Assembly: GCA_010645155.1 (NCBI GenBank)
Contig: CM021314.1
Location: 3,280,499 to 3,344,498, forward strand
Source: Tigriopus japonicus
Lineage: Eukaryota; Arthropoda; Copepoda; Harpacticoida; Harpacticidae
DNA length: 64,000 bases
Reading direction: 5' to 3'
Each line of letters begins with the position of its first letter. Position 1 is the first letter of the stretch. Shown piece after piece: positions 24,002-36,100 of the stretch. The notes below the pieces were generated by a model. The model was not told the DNA's origin. It searched no databases and saw nothing but the letters and a program-made list of their open reading frames with translations. The position numbers were made by a program, and so were the translations under genes.

Positions 24002-26191
24002 TCATTAATGTAAATTAATGATACCCTCATATACTCAAGTTTGACTGAAAAAATCAGGAACACTTTCTTCATATAAACAAAATTAAATGTGGTTGATATA
24101 TGCCTTGTAAAGATGCAAGACAAAACTTTTTGGTTTTAATTGCTCTGAAAGGGCAGCCCAATCAATACACGGTATGTTCTTTACCTGGGTGTGCCTAACC
24201 CCCAGCTGTACAATCACATAGCTCACAATTTAATTGTCTGTCAATGCAATATTTTTGTTATTATCGCATGAAACTATCTTGCAAATTTAGCAAGGGGTGT
24301 GAATCCCAACATTCAGGTATTCCAATGCACTTGGTTCCTTTGTCACGTCAAGAGCTGATGATGCTCAGTCAGGCTCTTTAGAATGAAAAAAATACCCGCT
24401 CCTTTATCAAGGCATGCATTTTAAGACTTCGGAGAAAGGAAACATCTTTTACCCCTTTTTTCATTTCAAGATTGAGTACCTCATTTCTCTCAAAATCCTG
24501 CAGTCTTGATTTCGGAAAGTGCACTTGCTGCTGATTTCCATTTTTTGGACCCAAAGCCCACACACAACAGCCTTGAGAAATCCTTGCCGTGGACAAGATA
24601 TAAATTTCCAGAAATTCGAGCGTTTCAGTCTACCACAGGTTCAGGATCGGGTCCCAGTCGGGCAAAAACTTTGTCAAATTCAGAAATCTCCAAACCGTAT
24701 GTGATCATTTTGAACAAGTGACCTCAATATCCTCTTCTCCATGGCACAGCTCACAATAATAGATTGGAATCATTCTATCAGCCGTCCCGAAAAAACTATC
24801 TCGGATGGCAAATTCTGGAAATGAACCGTTTTCAAAGGAAGGAAATTGCTAAATTGATTGCATAAGAAATCATTTCTCTATTCAAAGACTATTTGGCCGA
24901 TTGGATGGAGCGGAAAGAGTTATAACTATTTTATGGAGTGGTATCCGGATGGAAGGCTGAACTGGAAATAGGCCTAAATCTCCAAGGGGAACATAACTAA
25001 TGCAAGACAGCATAAAAAGGAACACGTCTCTTTTCATGAAGCTTTTCCCTTTAAGCAGGCATGGAGCTACTTTTGGTACATAGGCCTTGCGTGATTTTAC
25101 AATTTCCCACGCGAGACAGTTTGACAAAATGAGTGTATTGTGAAATTTCTAGTTAATTTTCAATGTGAAGAGGAAGGAATTTTTCACCTGTCGGATGGGC
25201 TTGCACAATTCCTTGTCACATGGTTCCGATTTTTCCTTCTTCTACCAATAAATGCCAATTCCAACAAACAATTGTTATTATGCATGTTCCATAGAAATGT
25301 GGAAAGAAATTTTCAGCGATCAGATTCTTTTCCTATCGCTGGTAGTTTGAGTCGTTAAATATATCTAAAGGTAGCGGAACGTCGTCCCCAATTGATTGTG
25401 ATTCTTTGGAACCATTCAACGCTTTACTCCAAAAGGGTTTTCCATGGCAACTTCAAAGAATGTCGCACTAGGCAAGTGCAAACTTTCTTAAGGTACATGC
25501 GAAACATTCTGCTTAGGCTTGAAATTTGGCTGAAAAATGAAAACCCAGTTTGAATGTAATGTATGGTGAGAGTCCAATAAATTGCACCTGCATTTTACAG
25601 ACACTCTTTTTTGTTTGAAAGTATGTTCCGCACTTAAATCCGGGCCGTTCTATGCACCAAATTCAAGAGATCTTTTGGACCAAACCGAAGAAAATGGATT
25701 CGATCCCTGCCTTCATCGGTTTGTTTAAATCGTTTGTCAAAATGTGCTATTTATTTAGTTCTAAATTATGCTTGCAATCGTAGTGCAGGTATTGAACATT
25801 CACCAACTAAACTCAATGCTCCGAGACTCGTTGGTTCGAATCCCAGGCTTGCCAGGTCCTCTTAGTGGTCTAGTGGGGTTTGAATTAACGTTAACTCATC
25901 CTCTGCTTTAACAACTTAAAGTGTGTTCTGACTCACGATAAAAACACGTGTAAAAGTGTTTCAATTATAAATATCACATTAAAAATGCGAGAGCATCATT
26001 TGATGAAATTGTAATGCTTTTCTCGCAAAACGAACAATGAAAATTGACAAGGCGGTAAAAAGATTGGTAGGTCTTTTAGTCCAACGTTCAAATGAATTAA
26101 CAATACTAATCTTTTCAAATGTTGTCAGTGCGAAAGGAATCTTTATGAATTCAAAAAAGAATACCCATACATACAGAGAAGAATACCCATT
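24002..26191. other. Region downstream of the receptor, no gene recognised
   Basis: No convincing ORF. At about 25835-25850 there is a B-box sequence GGTTCGAATCC followed by 'CAGGCTTGCCAGGT', resembling the tail of the SINE-like module at 36970, so it is probably a SINE fragment. Confidence 0.4.
25825..25875 (+). repeat. tRNA-related (SINE-like) fragment
   Basis: B box GGTTCGAATCC at about 25836-25846, then 'TTGCCAGGT', similar to the sequence after the B box at 37020-37038. No clear A box remains. Confidence 0.4.
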
Positions 26192-26197
26192 TTTATT
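26192..26197 (-). terminator. Candidate polyadenylation signal of the receptor
   Basis: AATAAA on the minus strand about 395 nt beyond the receptor stop. It is the first canonical hexamer I see downstream. In AT-rich DNA such hexamers are common, so this is only positional support. Confidence 0.3.
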
Positions 26198-26591
26198 TCC
26201 ATTCACTCTCAAAATGTAATTGGCCAAGTTTGTTATTATATAACTTTTAAGTAAAGAATTTCATCAAATTTCATATTGATGGTTTGTTTTTTGCCAACAG
26301 AATCACAACCAGGTCACTCAATAGAACATCTACATAATGAGCCTTTGAGTTGCCTGAGATGGAACTCAGGGGGATGTTTTTCATACCGAGTGGGACATCC
26401 AACGTGGAACAAGAAGGCGCACAGGTCTGATGAATATACAGGGTTTTGTCTAATTCATAGCAGCATTAATTGCTGTTATTGGCTAGAAAAAGAAATCAAA
26501 AATATTGAATCTCTCCTTGAGAAATTGGTCTGCCTTGTTTGCAAGTTGTTGAGTATACTAAGTTGAAAAATGCGTTTAGGCTCGTGCTCAA

Positions 26592-27144
26592 TCACACTCG
26601 ATCGATATTGATCTCCTTCATTTCCTGTCCATTTTGGATTAAGATGGGGATCTCGTCGGCGTTCCCCACAAGATGATTGGGTGTGCCTGGTTCCTCTAAA
26701 GGGTTCACATGCTCATCTTGGTTGGTTCCATTTTGACCATTCCGATGGTCTCTGTTGCGATTATTGGCGGAGGCCTCTAGTCTGGGGTCTCCACCGCAAA
26801 TCGTCTTCAAGGCTGGGATCATTTTCAAAAACTCGGTTCGAAACGATTCGTTTAACCATCCGTACAGGAAAGGATTGTAACAATTCGAAGACATGGCCAA
26901 GATGTGGCACATGAAGAACGTGAAATGGTAGTAATCCCAACAAAAGATAGGAAACAACTCGATATCAGCCAAGAAGTTGATGACATTTAGGGGGAACCAA
27001 CAGGTACCAAAGATGACCACCATGGACACACAGAGTCGGTTGTTCTTCTTTTTGCGCTCTTTTTCCGCTTCCTCTTTGGCTGCAGATTGGCGAGACGCTC
27101 CTGGACGCGTTGTGTAGCGCTGGGCCAAACGAGCCATGATCACA
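26592..27144 (-). CDS. Receptor coding exon 3 (third intracellular loop to C-terminus)
   Basis: Codes residues 222-405. Acceptor TTGCAG|T at 27145/27144 completes the split serine codon; stop TGA at 26594-26592. It holds the lysine-, arginine- and glutamate-rich third loop, TM6 with CWFP (270-273), TM7 with NPFLY (312-316), helix 8 (about 318-332) and an Asn/Gly-rich tail. The last residues I-D-R-V fit a class III PDZ-ligand consensus, though a match this short can be chance. Confidence 0.93.
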
Positions 27145-30100
27145 CTGCAACAAAAAACAAACAAAAAACGAGTGAGTCATTCTGGTGTTTTGAAAAAGCA
27201 AAGGATGGTTGATGCGGTGTGTCCGGCCTTTTCAAGATCACAAAGGCTTCGTTAGCGTAATTTTGACCATCCCATGACTTTAAGAAGGCCCAATTAAGGT
27301 CGAACTTTTTTGAGCGCAAAGACAAAAAGCCACCACTCTGTTGGTCCAAAGGAAGGGAAAAGAAGAAAAAAAAGATGGAAGAAGGAGCCAGTTCTATGCG
27401 AAAAACATTCGCATTTTAAGTTCAAAGAGACTTGGGAAAAGATTGATTCACTAGGCATGCATTTGTTGGCTGGACATTTGTCTAAGTAATCCGGGATAGT
27501 CTGCGTGCCGCCTCGGATTACTTTCGAATTGTTGAGATTTAGTCAGCTAAATCGAGTGCCCTTGCATTGGCCTTGACAAGGTTTCATTTGATCCAAGATC
27601 TAAAGTACGGACTTTAGCAATACAAAATTAAAAGCGAAACAACATAAAGTAAAATGCTCTTGTATTTAAAAACTTCGTCATGTTTGATTGGTATTATTCA
27701 AATTTGTTTTAGACCAATGGTTTTCAATTTGTTGGGTCATTCATCAAGGGAAACATAGAAAGAATAATGTCATGCATTCATCACAAGACGTTGGGGGTCG
27801 CCATAATCAATACTTCGTACAATGGCTGGAAACTGCGTAATTAAGCCGGCGATACAATGCGAAATAATTGATACCGCGTTGGCAAAATGTTTTTGACAAT
27901 GAATCCTTAATTTTCTAACAATGCTATTGGCCACTTCCGAAAAAGACCAAGAGTCGGCAACCGCAGCCACAACCACATGTGGGCCTCGAGGCATATTTCG
28001 GCGGGCCCCAAAGTGAATTATTTTTCATTACATAGCGCAGGTTAAATCACTTCCTGTGATCATTTTTTTGCAAAAAGTTTTTGCAATTTCCAATTTTTGT
28101 TTTGGATTGTTTTTCTTTCTAGCAGAGAGGGTAAAGTTCCTTTACGAGCCACTTGCTTTGCTTCTTTGAGAATGTGGGACCCACGGCAAATTCAGTTACG
28201 TTTGTAACTACGGTAGGGTTACCAACAACCCCTGGTTTGGACGCTAGAAACTGTAGGCTTGGAATTTTATGATTTAAAAAAAAGTTTTTTTTATATATTT
28301 TTTTGACCGAAAAGTATGGGAAATGAAGCGAGTACTATACAGTGACGTTAGCTGAGTTTGGCAAACATTTTTTATACTTCTCTCATAGAGCAGAATTACC
28401 GGTATTTAATTTGATTTACTACTTCCGATAACACATTGTGCACCGCTTTGCGTGACAAATAAACAGGACAAATGCATCGCTGTCAAATAGAGAAGACATG
28501 CCAGAAGGTGAAAATTTTGTTGCTTTAATTCCTACAAGGTTTATCTGCTTCAGTTGAGGAGAGTGCCAGTGCGTATGTTTGGGTTCCTGGCTTTTCAGGG
28601 AGGCCTCTTTGATAGCCCGTTGTACCGTTTTGAAGCATTTCTTTTTTCTTCAAGCCAACAAGAACTACCCAAAAAGCTTTCAACGCAGTCATGTCAATTT
28701 TGATCGATTTCGAGCTCAGCACTTTGTGTTTGTGCAATTGAGGCAAACCGTTGGGTATGTGTACAGTAGTATTACTTGTTTATTCAGCGATGCGCTGGCT
28801 GTTAGTTCACCAAATCCTAGTGCAATCCATCTATCATGCATCAGTCACACCCCAGAATAGTGAGTGCGCTTGAACTACTTTCTTTGCATAGCAGAACCCC
28901 CCTGGGGCTTCGTTCGGTCGACTTGAAACGCACCCAACTCGCAATCCGGTTGTGTCAAGATTGGACTGTAAATCAAACTTTTGAAATATTTATTTCGCAA
29001 TCCAAGGGATAGCAATCGAGATTTCTCTCGAGACATCCGTCAGATCAGTTTACTTTCGACTTGAAGACAACCGCTACTACTGGCAACGACAAGTTCAATA
29101 TAACTTGAGAATTCTCAACGGAAAAGCTCGCGCTCACATTAAAAGTTCGGTATTCCGCAACCGCTGTGATCAAGAACGTACGGATTCAAGCTCACTGAGG
29201 CCTTACGTGGCGTGGTACGGGTATCATTCGTTTTGCTGCAATAAGCCCTTGACCGAGAGGCTTGACCAACTTTCTCGGAGTGCTTTTCATGTCTTTGATT
29301 TTCAATGCATTTCATTCTTTGCCACCTTAAACTTTTTCCAAACCGGAAATCTAATGTACGTGGTTTCACGGTCTTCAAACTCGGTCCTTACTTTTGTCCT
29401 TGCTCTTCATTATTTATCACGGTGCAGTAATAACCATATCCGTCCCATCTGCACCGAATGATTGCTTTTTTCGTTCGAAAATGGTGTACATTGTGCAGGA
29501 ACACTTCATAAATTCACGAAATAATTCTCGATTGGTTAACTGATATACCGACAGCGTCTTTACAAGAAACACTGACTTTCTATTTTCAAGACTTTTTTGG
29601 ATGATGAACCTATGACTGTGAATTAGAAAATGGAACAGGGAGACTTTTTTTTGGAGTGTTGAGTGCTAAGGTCGGAGGGTTGAGCCTCGCCCGGCCAGCG
29701 AAGCCAGCCATCACATCATCCATTTCTCCGATAGGCATTCTCATGTCCGGTATCAGATTGGATCTCCATCTGTGGGTATGAATTAGCGTCTAAAAGTTTC
29801 CTTAAGGAGGGTCGGGGAGGAGAATCGAACCTGGGACCTCTCTCACTTCAGGTGAATGCGCTATTCACTACACCACGTCAGTGTTAGACTGTTATCGAAT
29901 TAATTTAATTTGATTAAGTAGGGACCAGAAGAGCCTTTAACCAAAAGGAAAGTTTCGTTCGAAAGAGGGTTTATTTGATACCGAAGGTAAAAGCCGCAAA
30001 CTAACTCGCAGGAAAAAAATTGAAACTTATTCACATTACGTGATTTAAGGTCAATAGTTAATTCAAAAAAAGTGAATATTGTTGTACCTTAGTTACATTG

Positions 30101-33100
30101 GAGGTAAGTATACGTTCTACCTTTTCGTAAATCTAATTCTTTACTGAGTTTACGGTGCTTTCGGTTCTACATTCGGTTTTTGAGGCCTAGCCGAAACCGA
30201 AAGTTGAGATTGAAATATTGGTTCATCATTAGTAGAGCCCGGGAAAAAATTTTTTACATTAAAAATAATTTTTTACATTTTTTGCCAATATTACGTGAAT
30301 ATAACATTTTAATTTTATTTGACATTTTTTGGAAATTTTCAACATTTTTTTAACATTTTTTGTAATTTTTGCTCAAAAATGTCATCCCAAACCGGTTCTG
30401 AAGGACCAATTAATCAAATGAATGAAGGCTTGAAATTTCCCGCCAAAATTTCCTGCTAAAATTGTCATTCTTCAACTTCACATTTTACAATGCCAATTTA
30501 TTTCAAATCTTTGGAAAGGGGGAAAAGTGCCCTTTAAGTTTATTTTTGTCAAAAAGTTGTGAAAAAGTTCAAATCAGAAACTTTGTGACCCCTGTTTCCG
30601 TGATTATTTTACGTGGGTAAATAGCTATGAGTAGAGTAAAGTATGTTTTTTGTTGGCACTGTTGCCATTATTTACTCAGAGTTTAATATCTATTTCAAGG
30701 GAGTTCAGCTCACCCTTTTCAACGACCTTCCCAAACCGCCCTCAATCACTCTTTTTTCTGATATTCCTTCATACTTCTGGCGAAGCCGCGTTCTTCCTCT
30801 GATTTCAGTGTACCCGAGGCACCGAAGGCTAATATTTCGGGAAATACTTGACGCTGAACACCATGTTAATTGCAGTAGGAAAGAATTCCATCCCATTCCT
30901 ACTAATGATTGCATATGTTTGATCTGTGGTGATTTGGCACATCCATACCATACGCTTTACTTTTGTAATGTTTCGAAATCATGTTGATGATAAAAGACAT
31001 CGCAATAAATGAGTAATAATAATAATATCTATTGCCTTTCAAAGAGTCTGAATGTGCTATCTCACCTAAAACATAAACTGTTTTGATGGCATTATTTCCT
31101 TCAGATGTCTGGTCACACTGTATTAAGTAGTCTTCTCAAGGAAGAACCTCTCACCACAGGACGGCCGAACTTCAACTGACGCCTAGCCCAAGAAGGCCCT
31201 TAAAACGGTGCAGTTCTGCAGTGAATTTGAACAGAATTGCCAAATACAATAGAAAAAGGTGTTTGATAGCAAACATCACTTCACAGCAAAGTTGCAGCGT
31301 AAGATAGCAGTCCTTTTCCAGCCATTAAATTTTTACAATGATGCTTGCTGATCTCGGAAATTGGTCAAAACTGAGGTGCGTCAAAGCAATAAAACAGTTA
31401 TTTTTTGCGTATTGTCCTACATTTTTTGCCCTAAATTTCAAAATTTTTTGCCCTTTTTGCCCTATATTTCAACATTTTTTGCCCTTTTTCCTGACATTTT
31501 AATGACATTTTTTGGACGTTTTTCCAACATTTTTTCCCGGCCTCTAATCATTAGTTTTGATCTACTGTACTTACTTTGCATCATGCGCTAAATTCAAAGT
31601 TATTTTCAATTGATTCGAATGTCATGATAATAACAATACCAAATGTCCTTGGGTTATCATGTATTGCTTAATCGGACAAAAACACCCTTGTTTTTTCCAT
31701 ATCCTTCATCAAATGACGCAAGGTATGCATTTGAGGTGACGAAAACATCGTTGATATTGTTACTAATATCTTACTATGACACCTTGAAAATGATTTGACC
31801 TTGAAAGTCACCCAAAAGATATTTTTTGGTGAAACCCGAACACACTCGTATTATCTTTCGAAAGACATTCGTTTACATATAAAACCATGAGTTGAGGAAC
31901 ACGCATGAACTTATTCTTTTCTCCCAAGATTAGGAGAAACTTTGGTTTACATTACATAAAAAGGAACGCAAACCAACGGAGACACGTTTTATTTGTTCTT
32001 TTTCTCGACCCTTGAGCAAAGAGGGAAAGGTTGTTCTTCATTAGAATGAGCTGATTTATCTTGCTTATTACTTTTAGTCATAATTCTGGATGCGAAAATG
32101 AGAAAGTCTTTGGAGAGCAAAAGAAAAAAGAGTCCCTCTGAAGCACACCAGACTTTCACCAATTGTTAGTATTCATCAAATGAAACGAGGATCTAAAAAA
32201 CGCCAACACGGCCTTTAAAAGATCGCATTCATGTAACGAGAATCATCCACCAGCCGTTCCAAAGAGAAAAAAACCAACCTGTGAATTCCAACGGACTGAC
32301 TGATAGCTGATATAGCAATAAAATGTCGCCCACGTTCAATGTGGAGGCACTTGGCACTTTCATTCGCCTTCAGCAAGGTTCCCTTGGCCTTCTCTTTGCC
32401 CTTCTCAAGGCTAGACTTTATCTCACTGTTCCGTCCGTAGTTTACGTATGAACTTCTTATTCACGGAATAACGTTTTGCCTAGGGGGAATTCCTTTGAAT
32501 TCTAAGAACCTGCCAAGACCCTGTGGTTCAAGTTAAGCCATTGGTATGTACCCTGTGGAAGTGTTTTAGAGGGCACTTGGCTCGACAGCCTTTTGAAGAA
32601 ATAGGAAATTTGGTGTGTGCCGAAAGTTCTCAATTTCATTCGTAGTAAGAATCTGTTGGCAACCAGCCTACCTGAGACAAATCAAGACGAGCAATCAGGT
32701 GGGTTGCACGCCCCTTTTAGCCATTCTCCTCACGTTCCTCGATCTCAGTTGGTTCACCTGACTTCGAATCAAGGGCGAGGAAATCTGACACTTTATCAGG
32801 AACACGGGTCAATTTAAAACTAACTTTCCAGACCCATTATGGGTCCAGACGGCCCTCATGTGTTGGGTAGTCTTCCAACCAAATGACGGTATCAACTTCT
32901 CAAACACTGGATGCCAACCTTTGGGCGGTCTGATGGTCAGATGTTAGGGGAAGATTGTGAAAGGTGCATTTCCTTGGCATTTCTAAGAGTGACCGTCCAA
33001 AAAACTCGACACTTTCAAGAGAGGCCTTTGGGACACAATAATTATGGCCTGAGGAAGATTCCCCTCGGATGTATCTATTATGAAACTCGGTAAGCATTTG

Positions 33101-36100
33101 GAGTGCCAACGCACTAGTGATAATTCCAATAGACTTCCGGCAAACTTGATGTATTATACAGATAGGAAGAGAGGTTATTGGAAATAGTGCCGATCGATAT
33201 TTGAACCATGAACGACCGCTAAGCCCATATATCGAGAATGCGACAAAGGAAAAGGAGGAATTTTCTGATTACACGTAAATAATTCATCGAAGTAGAACAA
33301 AAAAATAATTCTCGTTTACCATCAAACGTTGTGTTGTGCCTGGGAAAGAATATAAAGAGAATCTAGAAGAGGGATGAAAAGTTGAGTAGATTTTACTTGA
33401 AAGCAAGGTTTTGAAGCTCAAGGGCATTTTTGTTCATTGGCCCGATAAAATTTCGTTCTTCTTTCAAGATTACTTGTTGTTCAAGATTGAAAACGGAAGT
33501 AACCATGGAGTTGGCTCTCCTTTAAACTTCAAAGGAACTCTCATGGCGAAACTCTTTGTGAGCATCGTCTTCTGGGCTTTTTCCCTATCTGCAGATTACT
33601 TGTGCTTTCCAATCCCTCCCGGGTTTCAGTGCTCCAAGGGACGTGCAAAATACCTTCATGATTGTCCTTGTTTAAAAGGTCTACAAGTGAACCCACTATC
33701 CGTTTGTTTGTCTGCACTTGTTGCAGTTTTTTCTTCTTGTCTAGGACATCAACCAGTCTCATTGTTCTGTGTGCAATTGGATAAAAGTTTTTGCAAGTTG
33801 CGGTCAAGCAACTAAGGACGTGAACATTTAAGAAAATGGGTTTTGGGCACCAGTGTCCAATGAATTCTTGTCAACGAGAGGGAAAACGTAATTGTCTTTT
33901 TAGCCTTGGTTTAATTATGTGACATGGGCGGACAATTTTGGCTTGGGAAGAGCCAAAAGTTACGATTCGCCCACAAAAGAGATGACCACCATTCTTTTTT
34001 CTAATGAACGTGGAATCACGGACCCAATTGAAAATTATGCTCTTTTTTAATACAATTAATTCAAACTCTAGTTTGTAAGATGAGTGAATTTGACAACACC
34101 ACAGAGTTCCAGAGTGGACATGTTCATCCAGGCTCGGCTAACAATTTGTTGGACAATTTTCAGGCCCCAGCTGACCTTTGGTTGTGACGTTTTCCAAGCA
34201 GTTGTGCCCAAACAAGTTAGTTTGTAGGGTTGAAGTCATGGTCACTTGTTCAGCCTTAAAATGTCCCAATCGGTCAGGGCCTGTCAAGAATAACCCGTCA
34301 GGCCAGAGGCATGATTTTGCACGTTAAGTTCACATTATTTAATCGCAACATTTCAAAACGAACACAGCTTTGGCATGAAGGGAAATTTGGTTGTTTGGGC
34401 GCAACTTAGGTAATAATCTTCGGAAATATCAAGTTTTCAGATGCAACCTTTGCTTTTCAACAGCTGTAACTCGTCCACCAAAAAATTCCCTATATCCGCT
34501 CTGTGGACAACGCAGTCGAGCCAAGAGTGGCCATTTTCATATTTCTTTACTCCTTTTCACGTAATGAAGCATCCGAGCAAATTTCCAATAGCCAATTATT
34601 CCTGTACACGATGGTTACATTTTCTGGTTAAGTGTTTCTTCAAATGCCAAGACTTAAAATGGCGTTATCGATGTCTGAATATCATAATGAAAATATTTTG
34701 TAAAACTGTATATTTTAAAGAAGCTGACATAATTGTACTAAATTACTTCAAACACCTAAAACCTACCTATTTTCCAACACCAATCTTCCTTATGGTACTC
34801 TGATATCAAAACTGTTCTTAGAAGTCTTGGGATTTGAGCTAACACTTGCATATAGTAAAGCAATCCACTGTTTGTGATTATGAATCAGGCTTTTCTCTGC
34901 GATCCTTGTTGAACAACAGGAAATATCTACATCGATTCATGAAATCATGAAGGTACAAAAACTTTGAAAGAGTTCAAATTGAATGAAAAACGACAAGCAA
35001 GCCTTGCATGCTTTAAACCAAGAGTCGGCAACCTCTTTGGGGTCAAGACCCACAAAATTTCAAGGGCCCACCAAACAGACGTTGGTTGGGAGGGTCAGGG
35101 GCCCAGAAATTAGCGATCAAAGAGCTTTGGGCCCGGGCCCACAGGTTGTCTACCCCTGCTTTAAACCATCTATCGTGTTGGTTAGCTTTGGTACCATGTG
35201 GATTAGCAAAAAAGAGATTAATTTTTGTCCAAAATCGGAGAGTCGTTTCATAAAGGGTTATAAGTTACGTATACGTGTTCACTTATGCTTCTGCTTTCGC
35301 AAACTGCGTTGAGTTCTTTTCAGAGAAAAAGTGCTCAACCCTTTTGATATCATTCTGCTGAAGTTCTTTTGAATACTCGCTATATTTGTTGTTCCTATTT
35401 TGCAATCCCTCTTTTGTAACCTCATTAGAGCTTTGTAAAGGCCAAAGAGAGGATTACGTTAAAGGCTCCTAGCGTGCAATTAAAAAAATATGGAACCCTT
35501 TTCGCCTTTCTGGTCTAATGTACGTAAGCATTCAGCAGTATGTACTCACTACCCACGAAACATGCTGCCACCAACATGACACACACACAGTTTAAGAGAG
35601 AATCTGATGTGATCCTTAAGATGGAGGTCTTAAGGCAAGGTCTTTTCCCATTACAAGTGCACATAAATTTCACAGGGCTCGAAATAAACTTGATGGAGTG
35701 TCTATTACATGAGTGTGCAGAGTATTTATGGCACCCGAGGGGATTGCTTCCTCGTTCCATTCATACATACACATAACGCATCCGTTACGCATTGGCAATG
35801 TCATTGGAGCTATTGAGTTGTACCTTGTGTTGTAAAACAAAAACCTAGATAGTTTTACTTTGAAGGATTTCCTCACCTGTAACATACAAATATCGTAGTG
35901 AATGGTAGCACAAATTGCATGATGTTGGTGAAAGCTCCGTAGATGGTCCTGGGCATTCCGTACCAGGATTCGGAGCACAACGACAGTCCCGTTTCGGGAT
36001 CCTCCTTGACGGTCATGTACCAAGCGTAGGGGGCGGTAAAGAGGACGGCCAGGGCGTTGACGCTGCACGCTAATGTGTACGATGTCTTATTCTCCATGCG

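Larger units (their letters stand above)
27145..30224 (-). other. Receptor intron 2, proximal part
   Basis: Noncoding apart from short ORFs. Holds a fragment related to the CGGCAACC MITE family at about 27945-28015 ('CAAGAGTCGGCAACC' then 'CACATGTGGGCC', shared with 13730-13907) and the tRNA-like module at 29818-29880. Confidence 0.5.

Noticed and set aside
28579..29461. Two plus-strand ORFs of 93 and 118 codons in the receptor intron
   Set aside because: No domain, no bias and antisense frames equally open. Judged chance.
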